Below are positions 24,096-34,445 of a DNA stretch of 64,000 bases, one piece after another. The stretch is taken from NCBI GenBank assembly GCA_017936785.1, contig JAGBEV010000026.1, positions 62,001 to 126,000 on the forward strand. Reading direction: 5' to 3'. Both the position numbers and the translations under genes were made by a program. The stretch comes from Lachnospiraceae bacterium (GTDB taxonomy: Bacteria > Bacillota > Clostridia > Lachnospirales > Lachnospiraceae). The notes beneath the pieces are model-generated. The model worked only from the letters and a program-made list of their open reading frames with translations. It was not told the DNA's origin and made no database searches. The number at the start of each line of letters is the position of its first letter. Position 1 is the stretch's first letter.

Positions 24096-25667
24096 ATGGC
24101 GGTCACTACTTTCGCAGCAATTGATGTCGGTTCCCATGAAACATCACTTCGTATATATGAAATTTCCAAAAAAATCGGCATTCATGAACTAGACTATGTG
24201 CATCATTCTGCCCGGCTTGGATATGAAACATATTCCACCAAACACATCAGCTATCATTCTATTGACAAGCTTTGTACCATTCTCAATGGTTTTAAAGATA
24301 AAATGAAAGAATATCAGATCACAGATTATATGATCGCCGCCACCAGCGCTTTGCGTGAAGCGGATAATAATCTGATTGTTCTGGACCAGGTGCGTCAGCG
24401 TACCGGCTTTAAAATAAAAATACTGAGCAATTCAGAGCAACGCTATCTCTGCTATAAATCCATTGCTCTGACAGAAAACGCCTTTCATAAACTGATCCAG
24501 AAGGGTGCTCTGCTGGTAGACGTAGGGGGAGGCAGTATGCAGCTTTCTCTTTTTGACAAAAGTTCACTGGTCACCACCCAGAATATACTTCTTGGTTCTC
24601 TCCGAATCCAGGAAATTCTTCAGAATATGAAAAACCAGACCGACAATTACCAGAATCTGGTATACGAATATATATCTAATGATCTGCATACATTTTCTGA
24701 ACTGTATCTAAAAAAGTACAAAATAAAAAATATCATTGCGGTAGGAAACCAGCTACGTATTTTTGTTAAATATTTAAGTGTCCATAATTTCGGACATATA
24801 CAGCCTACAGACAGCAAAGGAAAGAAAAAGGATTCTGTCAGCCGTCAGGAATATGAAGAATTTTATCAGTCAATTTCTTCCCAGCATCCGGAAGAGCTTG
24901 CCAGAGAACTGGATACTTCTCTGGAACAGGCATCTCTCCTGCTTCCCACTGCTATGATCTACCACAATATCTTTGAGGAAACAGGTGCCGAACAGATGTG
25001 GCTCTCTGGGATTACCCTCTGCGAAGGCATGGCAGCAGACTTTGCCGAAAAGAAAGAAAAATTTGTTCCCGATCATAATTTTGTGGAAGATATCGTCCAC
25101 GCTGCCAGAAGTCTTGCTATGCGTTATGAATGCAGTTCTGAACATTGTGAAAGCGTGGAACAGGCAGCACTGAAAATATTTGATGCTCTAAAACGGCAGC
25201 AAAATATGACAAAGCATGACCGCCTGCTTTTACAGATTGCGGTAATCCTGCACAATTGTGGCAGTTATATAAATCTAAATGATGTGGGGGAAAATTCATA
25301 TAAAATTGTTATGTCTACTGAGTTAATCGGAATCTCCCATAAAGAACGCATGATCGTGGCATCTGTTGTAAGATACCTGCAGGAATATTTCCCCGAGTTT
25401 CAGGAAATACAGGATGTTTTCGACCGGGAGGATTACGTAAAAATAGCAAAATTAAATGCGATTCTCCGTCTGGCAGATGCCATGGACCGGAGTCACAAGC
25501 AGAAATTCAAACATCTGACTACCGCCCTGCGAAACCGTCAGCTGGTCATAACCGGAGATACCCTGTACGATATCACACTGGAACAAGGTATCTTCGAGCT
25601 GCATTCCTCCTTTTTTGAAGAAGTATACGGCATAAAACCCGTTTTAAAACAGAAAAAAACTTTTTAA
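24096..25667 (+). CDS. ppx: Ppx/GppA-family exopolyphosphatase
   Basis: A 523-aa enzyme expected to release phosphate from polyphosphate or to hydrolyse pppGpp. The N-terminal actin-like ATPase fold shows AAIDVGSHETS (the usual Asn of the GSN motif is His here), ATSALREADN and LVDVGGGSMQLSLF. The C-terminal third is an HD-type helical domain (LLQIAVILHNCGSYIN, LRLADAMDRSHKQKF). AGAGGAGG precedes the ATG. The next gene, 25 bp downstream, is polyphosphate kinase, so both sides of polyphosphate turnover are in one operon. Confidence 0.92.
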   Translation: MAVTTFAAIDVGSHETSLRIYEISKKIGIHELDYVHHSARLGYETYSTKHISYHSIDKLCTILNGFKDKMKEYQITDYMIAATSALREADNNLIVLDQVRQRTGFKIKILSNSEQRYLCYKSIALTENAFHKLIQKGALLVDVGGGSMQLSLFDKSSLVTTQNILLGSLRIQEILQNMKNQTDNYQNLVYEYISNDLHTFSELYLKKYKIKNIIAVGNQLRIFVKYLSVHNFGHIQPTDSKGKKKDSVSRQEYEEFYQSISSQHPEELARELDTSLEQASLLLPTAMIYHNIFEETGAEQMWLSGITLCEGMAADFAEKKEKFVPDHNFVEDIVHAARSLAMRYECSSEHCESVEQAALKIFDALKRQQNMTKHDRLLLQIAVILHNCGSYINLNDVGENSYKIVMSTELIGISHKERMIVASVVRYLQEYFPEFQEIQDVFDREDYVKIAKLNAILRLADAMDRSHKQKFKHLTTALRNRQLVITGDTLYDITLEQGIFELHSSFFEEVYGIKPVLKQKKTF

Positions 25668-25692
25668 CCTATCAATAGAAAAGAGGTATCCT

Positions 25693-27903
25693 ATGAGTAA
25701 ATCACCTTATTTAAAACCTGAATATTTTTATAACCGGGAACTTAGCTGGATTTCCTTTAATTACCGTGTTCTTGGCGAAGCACAGGATAAAGACATCCCT
25801 TTACTGGACCGATTAAAATTCCTGAGTATTACTGCGTCTAATCTGGATGAATTTTATATGATCCGTGTAGCATCATTAAAGGATATGGTTCAGGTAAATT
25901 ATACAAAAAAAGACATCGCCGGTATGACCCCGGCACAACAGCTCACTGCAATCAGTGAGAAAACCCATCAGCTGGTGCAAGATCAGTATAAGACCTACAA
26001 CAGCAGTCTGATTCCGGCTCTCAAACAGAATGGTATCCACATTTTGTCCCATCATGAAGGGCTGACTCCCTCACAGGCAAAATATGTAGATGATTATTTC
26101 CTCTCGGAGGTATATCCTGTATTAACGCCAATGGCAGTAGATTCCTCCCGTCCTTTCCCTCTCATCAGGAATAAGTCTCTTAATATCGGAGCTATTTTAA
26201 AAATGAAGACCTCCGGCAAAACAGATGAGAATAACGGACATTTTCGTGAACTTTATATCACGCATAACGGCAAAAAGAAAAGTGATTCCTCTGATACAGA
26301 TTTTGCAACAGTCCAGGTTCCTTCCGGCCTGCCCCGTACAGTGGAAATTCCTTCCGCTTCTCCAGAAGAACGTACTTACATTCTTCTGGAACAGATCATC
26401 GAACGCAATATCCACCGTCTTTTCATGAATTACGAAGTCCTCTGTGCTTTTCCATACCGTGTCATGCGTAATGCTGACTTAACGATTGAGGAAGACGAGG
26501 CTGCCGACCTGTTAATGGAAATCGAAAAGCAGATCAAGAAACGCCAATGGGGAGAGGCAATCCGTCTCCAGGTAGAGGACGGAATTGACCGCCGTCTTCT
26601 GAAAACTCTGAAAAAAGAATTAAATATCAGGGAAGAAGATATTTTTCAGATCAATGGTCCTTTGGATCTGACCTTTCTGATGAAATTATCCGGCATGGAA
26701 GGCTATGAACATCTAAAAGGGAAAAAATATACGCCACAGCCTGCAAAATGGCTGCATGGAGAGGAAAATCTATTCGAACAGATCAGAAATCATGATATCC
26801 TTCTCCATCATCCCTATGAAACTTTTGACCCGGTAGTAGACTTTGTCCGCCAGGCTTCCAAGGACCCTGACGTACTCGCAATCAAGCAGACTCTATACCG
26901 TGTCAGCAGCCACTCTCCTATTATCGCCTCCCTCGCCGCCGCCGCAGAGAATGGAAAACAGGTTACTGTACTGGTAGAGCTGAAAGCTCGTTTTGACGAA
27001 GAAAACAACATCATATGGGCGCGAAAGCTGGAACAGGCAGGATGCCATGTTATTTATGGTCTGGTGGGACTGAAAACCCACAGTAAGATTACTCTGGTAG
27101 TCCGCAGGGAAGAGGACGGCATCCGGCGTTACGTTCATCTGGGCACAGGTAACTACAACGACAGCACTGCAAAGCTGTATACGGATATGGGTCTTCTTAC
27201 CTGTCAGAAAGCCATCGGTGAGGATGCCACCGCTGTTTTTAATATGCTGTCCGGCTACTCTGAGCCAGCAGGCTGGAATAAGCTTGCCATTGCTCCTCTC
27301 TGGCTGAGAGACCGTTTTACCCAGCTCATCAAGAGAGAAACTGAATATGCTAAGGCGGGCAAACCTGCTTTTATCAAGGCAAAGATGAACTCCCTGTGCG
27401 ACCGTGGTATCATTGCCTCTCTTTACGAAGCTGCCGCCGCCGGAGTCAAAATAGAACTGGTAGTCCGTGGAATCTGCTGTATCAAAACAGGGCTTCCTGA
27501 AATTGGAAAAAACATTCATGTCCGCTCCATTGTTGGCGATTTTCTGGAGCACAGCCGTATCTTTTATTTCCACAATAATGGATTTGAAGAAGTCTATATG
27601 GGAAGTGCCGACTGGATGCCGAGAAATCTGGATAAACGTGTGGAAATCATGTTTCCGGTAGAAGACGAAGCACTAAAGGCAGAAGTAATCCATATTTTGG
27701 ATATTCAACTGGCAGATAATGTAAAAGCCCATGTGATGCAGCCAGACGGTACCTATAAAAAACCGTCCCGCCACGGAAAAGAAAAGTTGAATTCCCAGGA
27801 ATACTTCTGTAAGGCTGCCATTAAAAACGCTGCAAACCACAAAAAAGAACAGCGCAGTAACCGGACCTTTGAACCATTAAAACATGAACCAACAGAAATC
27901 TAA
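25693..27903 (+). CDS. ppk1: Polyphosphate kinase 1
   Basis: A 736-aa enzyme that makes polyphosphate from ATP reversibly. Domains in order: N-terminal (FYNRELSWISFNYRVL), head (RPFPLIRNKSLNIG), then two phospholipase-D-like catalytic domains with the phosphohistidine region GLKTHSKITLV, HLGTGNYNDSTAKLYTD, and the second His segment EHSRIFYFHNNG followed by MGSADWMPRNLDKRVE. Length is slightly above the usual 690-700, owing to a Lys-rich tail. It is co-transcribed with ppx and ends at a clear terminator. Confidence 0.96.
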   Translation: MSKSPYLKPEYFYNRELSWISFNYRVLGEAQDKDIPLLDRLKFLSITASNLDEFYMIRVASLKDMVQVNYTKKDIAGMTPAQQLTAISEKTHQLVQDQYKTYNSSLIPALKQNGIHILSHHEGLTPSQAKYVDDYFLSEVYPVLTPMAVDSSRPFPLIRNKSLNIGAILKMKTSGKTDENNGHFRELYITHNGKKKSDSSDTDFATVQVPSGLPRTVEIPSASPEERTYILLEQIIERNIHRLFMNYEVLCAFPYRVMRNADLTIEEDEAADLLMEIEKQIKKRQWGEAIRLQVEDGIDRRLLKTLKKELNIREEDIFQINGPLDLTFLMKLSGMEGYEHLKGKKYTPQPAKWLHGEENLFEQIRNHDILLHHPYETFDPVVDFVRQASKDPDVLAIKQTLYRVSSHSPIIASLAAAAENGKQVTVLVELKARFDEENNIIWARKLEQAGCHVIYGLVGLKTHSKITLVVRREEDGIRRYVHLGTGNYNDSTAKLYTDMGLLTCQKAIGEDATAVFNMLSGYSEPAGWNKLAIAPLWLRDRFTQLIKRETEYAKAGKPAFIKAKMNSLCDRGIIASLYEAAAAGVKIELVVRGICCIKTGLPEIGKNIHVRSIVGDFLEHSRIFYFHNNGFEEVYMGSADWMPRNLDKRVEIMFPVEDEALKAEVIHILDIQLADNVKAHVMQPDGTYKKPSRHGKEKLNSQEYFCKAAIKNAANHKKEQRSNRTFEPLKHEPTEI

Positions 27904-27910
27904 AATCAAA

Positions 27911-27947
27911 AAACAGGAGAACCCAAAAACAATTCTCCTGTTTTTTT
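27911..27947 (+). terminator. Intrinsic terminator of the ppx-ppk operon
   Basis: AAACAGGAGAA (27911-27921) pairs with TTCTCCTGTTT (27933-27943), followed by a T-run. The left A-run means it may also serve the convergent alkD-like gene. Confidence 0.88.
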
Positions 27948-27966
27948 CTATTCTATCAGCAGACTG

Positions 27967-28683
27967 TCAAATTCTTTGAATACGTTCTCTCTCCTGCCGC
28001 ATCCACTCCTTATCTGTGTCTCTGATCCGATAAGATTCGATACATTTTTGCAATGTCTTACGGTAGGTCTCCTGTTCGATTGGATGCTCTTTCAGATAGT
28101 CCCTGGTTTTTTCCGGAAATTTTGCCCATGCTGTGGCAAATGCCCATGCAATCCCCATGCTGGTATAATATCCACGTACCGGCAGACTGCCAAGCACCGC
28201 AAGTACCCTGTCGATATACTCTGGGACCAGATACTGTGCCATCAATGTTACTGCCACCACACGCACTTCAAATTCCGACTCACTGTCTTTGTATTCCATC
28301 AACAGATTCCAGATTTCCTCTGGATATTTCCTGGCAATTTTCAAGGAACTGCACAGAGCATCATTGACCGACCAATTATTTACTGTCGGTATAAACTTTC
28401 GCAGAGCATCCTTAATTTCCTCAATCCCCGCTTTGGAATACCCAATTACAAATGCCTGCAGCAGCTTCTCCTCAAAATAGAGCGGTTCCTTCCATTCCAA
28501 ACACTCTCTTAGGCTGTTTCCGCCTTCTGCATCTTTCCTGACAAGTTCCTTTGCCAGTTTTCGCAGGACCGGTATACGGATTCCCAGCATATTTTCTACA
28601 CCAGGAATCAGACTGGAGGAAAATTTCTGGTATCCCTCCTCCTGATATTCCGATAACTGCAATCTGATTTCTTCCTGTGTCAT
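27967..28683 (-). CDS. DNA alkylation repair protein (AlkD-like HEAT repeats)
   Basis: A 238-aa protein made of HEAT-like repeats typical of AlkC/AlkD DNA glycosylases, which remove alkylated purines. Characteristic parts are GVENMLGIRIPVLRKLAKEL, VIGYSKAG, FIPTVNNWSVNDALCSSLK, FEVRVVAVTLMAQYL and YYTSMGIAWAFATAWAKFPE. The start is the ATG at 28683 (MTQEEIR), seven bases after GGGGG; a TTG two codons upstream is less likely. It is 15 bp downstream of polC and likely co-transcribed. Confidence 0.88.
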   Translation of the reverse strand: MTQEEIRLQLSEYQEEGYQKFSSSLIPGVENMLGIRIPVLRKLAKELVRKDAEGGNSLRECLEWKEPLYFEEKLLQAFVIGYSKAGIEEIKDALRKFIPTVNNWSVNDALCSSLKIARKYPEEIWNLLMEYKDSESEFEVRVVAVTLMAQYLVPEYIDRVLAVLGSLPVRGYYTSMGIAWAFATAWAKFPEKTRDYLKEHPIEQETYRKTLQKCIESYRIRDTDKEWMRQERERIQRI

Positions 28684-28698
28684 CCTCAATCCCCCTAA

Positions 28699-31600
28699 TC
28701 ACAGAAAATCTAATATTGACATTTGGTTGCTGTGCGGCAGATCTCTCATCAATCCCAGATCTCCCATAGTCTCTACCGTATTGGCACTAACCTTACAACG
28801 GTTCTTAAAATCCTCTCTGGACAGGAATTTTCCTTTTCTTGCCTCAGCCTCGATCAGCTCTGCCGCTTTGCCTCCCAGACCATCTATCGTAGAAAATGAT
28901 GGCATCAGTTTTCCATCCACGATCTGAAAACGGGTTGCTTTTGCCCGGTAGATATCCAGCTTTACAAATTCAAAACCTCTGGCATACATCTCCTGGACAA
29001 TCTTCATATCTTCCAAAGTGGACTTCTCTTTATCTGACAGGGAATCGCTCCGTTTATTGTAATCTGCCATATAATATTCCAGACGTTCCTTTCCGAGACA
29101 CATCAGCTCATAATTAAATGCAGTAGCACGGATACTGAAATAGGCAGCATAATATGCCAGCGGCTTATGTACCTTAAACCATGCCACACGCATAGCCATC
29201 ATGATATAAGCCGCCGCATGTGCCTTCGGGAACATGTATTTGATACGCTGGCAGGATTCAATATACCAGTCCGGTACATTACACGCTTTCATATCGGCTA
29301 TCATGCTGTCATCCAATCCCTTGCCCTTACGGACACTTTCCATGATCTTAAATGAACGCTCATTTTCCACACCCATCCGAATTAAATAGGTCATAATATC
29401 ATCACGGGTACAGATTGCCGTTGACAGGGTACAATAACCGTTGGCAATGAAATATTCTGCATTATCCTGCCATACATTAGTTCCGTGGGACAATCCGGAA
29501 ATGCGGACCAGATCCGAGAAATTTTTCGGTTTGGTTGCCACCAGCATGTTCATAACGAAATGGGTACCAAGCTCCGGCAATCCCAGACTTCCCAGAGTGC
29601 ATCCTCCAATATCCTCCGGTTGGATTCCCAGTGCCTCTGTACTCTCAAACAGAGAAAGTACCTTCTTGTCGTCCATCCGGATTTCGGCTGCATTCACCTT
29701 CGTCAGATCCTCCAGCATACGTATCATGGTTGGATCCTGATGACCCAGAATATCCAGCTTCAGCAGATTGGCATCAATCTTATGGTAATCAAAATGTGTC
29801 GTAATGATTTTAGTTGTCATATCGTTTGCCGGATGCTGTACCGGCGTAAAGGTATAAATCTCCTCACCGATCGGAAGAACAACGATACCACCCGGATGCT
29901 GTCCGGTAGAACGCCGCACGCCGACGCACCCGCCGGCAATCCGCTCTATCTCTGCACTCCTCTTGGTAATTTCCTTCTCCTCAAAATATTTTTTCACATA
30001 ACCATAGGCTGTTTTTTCTGCCATAGTGCCAACTGTCCCAGCACGGAAAGTCTGTCCGGCACCAAAGATGACTTCTGTATAATCATGGGCATTACTCTGA
30101 TACTCGCTGGAGAAATTTAAATCGATATCCGGCTCTTTATTTCCCTTAAAACCCAGGAAGGTCTCAAACGGAATATCATGTCCATCCTTTGCCAGCATCT
30201 CTCCACAGACAGGACACGGCTTATCCGGCATATCACAGGCAGATGAACCGGAATATGCCTTAACCTCATCCGAATCAAAATCATAGTAATGACAGTTCGG
30301 ACAGTAGTAATGTGCCGGAAGCGGATTGATCTCACTGATTCCTGCCATCGTAGCTACAAAGGAAGAACCAACAGAGCCTCTGGAACCTACCAGGTATCCA
30401 TCCTCTACCGATTTCCATACCAGCTTCTGTGCAATGATATACATAACAGCATATCCATTGCTGATAATAGAATTCAACTCTCTCTCCAGTCGTTCCGTAA
30501 CAATTTCCGGCAGATTCTCTCCATACATGGAGTGTGCTTTATTATAGCAGATATCTCTCAGATCCTGGTCAGAATTTTCAATCTCGGGAGGACATTTTCT
30601 CGGACTGCAGGGATGGATATAGTCAATCATATCTGCAATAAGATTCGTATTGGTGATAACAACCTCCTCCGCCTTGGCAGCCCCCAGATACTGAAACTCT
30701 GACAACATCTCTTCTGTGGTTCGGAAATACAGAGGTGCCTGCTGGTCCGCATCGGAAAATCCCTTTCCCGCCATGATAATACGGCGGTATACTTCATCCT
30801 CCGGATTCAGGAAATGCACATCGCAGGTAGCAACTACCGGCTTATGATAGGCCTCTCCCAAGGCAACAATCTTCCGGTTAATCTCCATCAGATCATTTTC
30901 ATCCTGTATCTGGGGATATCTGTCCTTTTCCCGTATCATAAATTCATCATTTCCCAAGGGCTGTATCTCCAGATAGTCATAGAACCGCACCAGACGGTCA
31001 ATCTCTTCATCCGGTTTTTCCTCCAGGATAGCCTGATACAGTTCTCCAGCCTCACAGGCAGACCCCATCATCAAACCTTCCTTCCATTGGAGATATAAGC
31101 TTTTCGGAAGCTTTGGACGACGGTTAAAATATTTCAAATGGGACTCCGATACCAGACGGTACAGATTGACCCTGCCGATTTCGTTTTTTGCCAGGATAAT
31201 GGCATGATATGCCGGCATTTTCTGAATGGTCTCCTCATTCGGTCTGCCAAACTCATTGAGCTGTGCCAGTGTGGTAATTCCTTTTTCCTCCAGACGCTTA
31301 CACAGACGCAGAAAAATTTCCGCCGTAGCACCGGCATCGTCCACTGCACGGTGATGATTCTCCAGAGAAACTCCCAACTCCTTGGCAACCCTGTCCAGTT
31401 TATACCGCTTCAGTTGCGGCAGCAATGCCCGTGACATGGCTACGGTGTCAATTACAGTAAAATCTGCTTCCAGCCCTTGCTCTTTTGCTTTCTGGTTGAT
31501 AAAGCCGATATCGAAATCGGCATTGTGTGCTACCATAACACAGCCTTCACAAAATTCCAGAAATTTCGGCAGAATTTCCTCTATGACCGGTGCATCTGCC

Positions 31601-33288
31601 ACCATACTGTCATTGATACTGGTCAGCTGTTCAATGTGATATGGAATCGGCATACGTGGATTGACAAAGGTACTGAACTGCTCCGTAATAGTCTGGTTTT
31701 CCACCTTCACTGCACCGATTTCAATAATCTGGTTACTCTTCGGACCGATTCCTGTGGTTTCCAGATCAAATACCACAAAGGAATCATCCAGCGTCTGTCC
31801 TCTCTCATTTCTGACAGTTTCCAGCAGATCATCTACCAGGTATGCTTCAACGCCATATATTACCTTTAAATCATCATCCGGCTTTAACGCATGGTCAGCA
31901 TCCGGGAAAGACTGTACTACGCCGTGGTCCGTAATGGCAATGGACTTATGCCCCCATTTTAAAGCAGTCTTTACATAAGCCCCCACATCCATAACAGAAT
32001 CCATCTCGCTCATCTGTGTATGGGCATGAAGTTCGACCCTCTTTCTTCCCTGGTAATTGTCCATACGGGTAATTCTGGTATCCTTTCCCGGCTTCATTCC
32101 CCGGACAGAGGAGATACTGATTTCACGGCTGAAATTGTCATACAGAGGCATCCCCTTTACGATTACAAACTTCCCCTTAGAGGCATGCTCTTTAATCTCT
32201 TCTGCCTGTTCCGGCTGTAAAAACAGTTTGACTGCAATGGTATCTGTAAAGTCAGTTACATGAAAGGAATAAAGAATTTTTCCACTTCGCAGCTCTTTTT
32301 CCTCAGCACTGATAATCTGCCCTTCAATGACTACCTCATCAATCTCGCCCTGGATATCTGCAATTTTAACATGCCCGCCTTCACAATTTCTGCCATAAAA
32401 GCATTCCTCATCTATATTTCCTCTTCCAAAACTGCCTTTGGATTTCCAACCGCTTTTTTCAAACCGTCTGGAAGCCCCCTGTCCATAGCTGGAGGCTGTC
32501 TTTGATGCAGGCTGCCCTCCGGCAGTTTTCTTTCCGGCAGACTGCCTGTTGACATCTGCCGTTTTTTTCACTTCTTCCTCCATGGCAGCCGCATTTACTG
32601 CAGCTGCTGCAGCTTCTGCATCCGGAGTCAGCTCCCACGGAACTTCATCACTGACAGAGTCTGCTGTTTCTTTTCCAGCAGTATTAACCGTTCCCTTTTT
32701 ATCAGAAACTGCTTTGCCATCCTCTGGTGCCTTTTGTGTCCTTCTCTCCAGATGATATATTTCATAGCCCTTTGGTTCTTCCCGTTTAACAGGCTCTGTA
32801 TACTCCAGCTTCATGGTTACTTCCATTCCGGCCTTTTCTTTAAAAATCGTCTGGATCTTCTCTACCAGATGCTTTTCTCTGGCACGGTACATACTGTCAT
32901 CCTCACAGCTCAATGTAAGTATATCCTTCTCCAAAACGGTCTTTCCGCTATACAGCATATTAAAATCCAGGATATTTTCTTCCTTTAGGATCTGTAGAAC
33001 ACTCTCCTCATACTCCTGCCAGAAATTTGCCGGCTGATACTGGCTGGAAAGCTGATAATAGTCATCCACCTGTACTTCAAATCCTGCAGGACCCAGTATC
33101 AGTTCCAGGTTATAACGGAGCAGACAAATCTCACGGTAGGGAATTACATGGGTGCTTTTCAGCCGGACTACAACCAGATGCCTGTCCTGAAAGATTCGGA
33201 TACGTTCTACCAGAACATCGGAAAAAAGCCTCTTTTGGCGGTCCGTCATCTTCAAGCCTTCAAATGTCTCCAATAATGTCTGGTCCAT
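28699..33288 (-). CDS. polC: DNA polymerase III PolC-type alpha subunit
   Basis: A 1529-aa replicative polymerase of low-GC Gram-positive bacteria. Domains in order: N-terminal region, a Ala/Lys-rich linker (about residues 180-290), an OB-fold segment, a PHP domain (RVELHAHTQMSEMDS), an inserted 3'-5' exonuclease (VVFDLETTGIGPKSNQIIEIG), the polymerase core with PDIDLNFS, and a zinc-binding CPNC/CPVC pair. The end is helix-hairpin-helix and the clamp-binding-like tail SILDFL. It is longer than Bacillus PolC (1437 aa) mainly in the linker. GGAGTGACAAAGG precedes the ATG. Confidence 0.98.
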   Translation of the reverse strand: MDQTLLETFEGLKMTDRQKRLFSDVLVERIRIFQDRHLVVVRLKSTHVIPYREICLLRYNLELILGPAGFEVQVDDYYQLSSQYQPANFWQEYEESVLQILKEENILDFNMLYSGKTVLEKDILTLSCEDDSMYRAREKHLVEKIQTIFKEKAGMEVTMKLEYTEPVKREEPKGYEIYHLERRTQKAPEDGKAVSDKKGTVNTAGKETADSVSDEVPWELTPDAEAAAAAVNAAAMEEEVKKTADVNRQSAGKKTAGGQPASKTASSYGQGASRRFEKSGWKSKGSFGRGNIDEECFYGRNCEGGHVKIADIQGEIDEVVIEGQIISAEEKELRSGKILYSFHVTDFTDTIAVKLFLQPEQAEEIKEHASKGKFVIVKGMPLYDNFSREISISSVRGMKPGKDTRITRMDNYQGRKRVELHAHTQMSEMDSVMDVGAYVKTALKWGHKSIAITDHGVVQSFPDADHALKPDDDLKVIYGVEAYLVDDLLETVRNERGQTLDDSFVVFDLETTGIGPKSNQIIEIGAVKVENQTITEQFSTFVNPRMPIPYHIEQLTSINDSMVADAPVIEEILPKFLEFCEGCVMVAHNADFDIGFINQKAKEQGLEADFTVIDTVAMSRALLPQLKRYKLDRVAKELGVSLENHHRAVDDAGATAEIFLRLCKRLEEKGITTLAQLNEFGRPNEETIQKMPAYHAIILAKNEIGRVNLYRLVSESHLKYFNRRPKLPKSLYLQWKEGLMMGSACEAGELYQAILEEKPDEEIDRLVRFYDYLEIQPLGNDEFMIREKDRYPQIQDENDLMEINRKIVALGEAYHKPVVATCDVHFLNPEDEVYRRIIMAGKGFSDADQQAPLYFRTTEEMLSEFQYLGAAKAEEVVITNTNLIADMIDYIHPCSPRKCPPEIENSDQDLRDICYNKAHSMYGENLPEIVTERLERELNSIISNGYAVMYIIAQKLVWKSVEDGYLVGSRGSVGSSFVATMAGISEINPLPAHYYCPNCHYYDFDSDEVKAYSGSSACDMPDKPCPVCGEMLAKDGHDIPFETFLGFKGNKEPDIDLNFSSEYQSNAHDYTEVIFGAGQTFRAGTVGTMAEKTAYGYVKKYFEEKEITKRSAEIERIAGGCVGVRRSTGQHPGGIVVLPIGEEIYTFTPVQHPANDMTTKIITTHFDYHKIDANLLKLDILGHQDPTMIRMLEDLTKVNAAEIRMDDKKVLSLFESTEALGIQPEDIGGCTLGSLGLPELGTHFVMNMLVATKPKNFSDLVRISGLSHGTNVWQDNAEYFIANGYCTLSTAICTRDDIMTYLIRMGVENERSFKIMESVRKGKGLDDSMIADMKACNVPDWYIESCQRIKYMFPKAHAAAYIMMAMRVAWFKVHKPLAYYAAYFSIRATAFNYELMCLGKERLEYYMADYNKRSDSLSDKEKSTLEDMKIVQEMYARGFEFVKLDIYRAKATRFQIVDGKLMPSFSTIDGLGGKAAELIEAEARKGKFLSREDFKNRCKVSANTVETMGDLGLMRDLPHSNQMSILDFL

Positions 33289-33325
33289 CCTTTGTCACTC
33301 CTCTCTTTCAACTCGCGTAAACCAC

Positions 33326-33355
33326 ATAAGCTGCCCTGTTAACAGGACAGCTTAT
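33326..33355 (-). repeat. Long hairpin between ispG and polC
   Basis: ATAAGCTG, one base, CCTGTT pairs with AACAGG, one base, CAGCTTAT. The odd base is a C-A mismatch on the plus strand but a stable U-G pair in leftward RNA. No T-run follows, so it may be an attenuator or an RNA-processing site rather than a terminator. Confidence 0.4.
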
Positions 33356-33368
33356 TTCTGTCACAAAA

Positions 33369-34430
33369 CTACGTTCCGCTTTCCAGCTTCAATAATTCCT
33401 CCTTCAATGCGAAAAGCAGCTGCTCTTCCGGAACCTTTTTTATCACTTCACCTTTTTTGATCAACAGACCTTCGCCTTTCCCTCCAGCAATTCCCAGATC
33501 AGCTTCTCTTGCTTCTCCCGGACCGTTGACCACACACCCCATTACAGCAACCTTAATATCCAGGTCCATATCCTTGACCAGTTCCTCCACCTGACCTGCC
33601 AGACCAATCAGATCGATCTGCGTCCGTCCACAGGTAGGACAGGATACTACTGTCACTCCACCCTTGCGTAAGCCCAGGGTACGCAGAATCAATTTAGCAG
33701 AACGAACCTCTTCTACCGGATCACCTGTCAGTGAAACACGAATGGTATCACCGATTCCCTGATATAAAATGTTTCCCAGACCGATTGCTGACTTAATGTT
33801 GCCGGATAAAATCGTCCCCGACTCTGTAATTCCCACATGAAGCGGATAATCCGTCTGCTTTGCAATCAGTTCATGTGCTTTGATACACATCAGAACATCG
33901 GAAGATTTAATACTGATCACCAGATTGTCATATCCCATCTGTTCAATGAGTTGTACTTTGCCCAGAGCACTGCGGACAATGCCTTCTGCAGTCACACCAC
34001 CATACTCTTCAATATATTCCTTTTCCAGCGAACCACTGTTGACACCGATACGGATTGGGATATTTCTCGATCTTGCTGCATTGACCACAGCCCGTACCCT
34101 TTCTTCCTCCCCAATATTTCCCGGATTGATCCGTATTTTATCCGCTCCGTTTTCCATGGCGGCAATGGCCAGACGATAGTCAAAATGAATATCTGCTACC
34201 AACGGGATCGAAATCTGCTTTTTTATCTGCCCCAATGCCTGGGCCGCTTCCATCGTAGGCACTGCACAGCGGATAATATCACATCCAGCCTCCTCCAGAC
34301 TGTGTATCTGCTCCACTGTTGCGTTGACATCCTCTGTCTTGGTATTTGTCATAGACTGGATTGCAATGGGATTGCCACCGCCAATGGCTCTGTTCCCGAT
34401 CTGAATCACCCTTGTATTTTCCCGATACAT
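33369..34430 (-). CDS. ispG: 4-hydroxy-3-methylbut-2-en-1-yl diphosphate synthase
   Basis: A 353-aa iron-sulfur enzyme of the MEP isoprenoid pathway converting MEcPP to HMBPP. The N-terminal TIM-barrel holds IQSMTNTKTEDVNATV and ADIHFDYRLAIAA, and the C-terminal [4Fe-4S] domain holds CPTCGRT and GCVVNGPGEA. The ATG at 34430 is six bases after AAGGAG; the frame also has an ATG two codons earlier, overlapping the ribosome site. It is 15 bp after rseP in the leftward operon. Confidence 0.96.
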   Translation of the reverse strand: MYRENTRVIQIGNRAIGGGNPIAIQSMTNTKTEDVNATVEQIHSLEEAGCDIIRCAVPTMEAAQALGQIKKQISIPLVADIHFDYRLAIAAMENGADKIRINPGNIGEEERVRAVVNAARSRNIPIRIGVNSGSLEKEYIEEYGGVTAEGIVRSALGKVQLIEQMGYDNLVISIKSSDVLMCIKAHELIAKQTDYPLHVGITESGTILSGNIKSAIGLGNILYQGIGDTIRVSLTGDPVEEVRSAKLILRTLGLRKGGVTVVSCPTCGRTQIDLIGLAGQVEELVKDMDLDIKVAVMGCVVNGPGEAREADLGIAGGKGEGLLIKKGEVIKKVPEEQLLFALKEELLKLESGT

Positions 34431-34445
34431 ATTCATCTCCTTATA

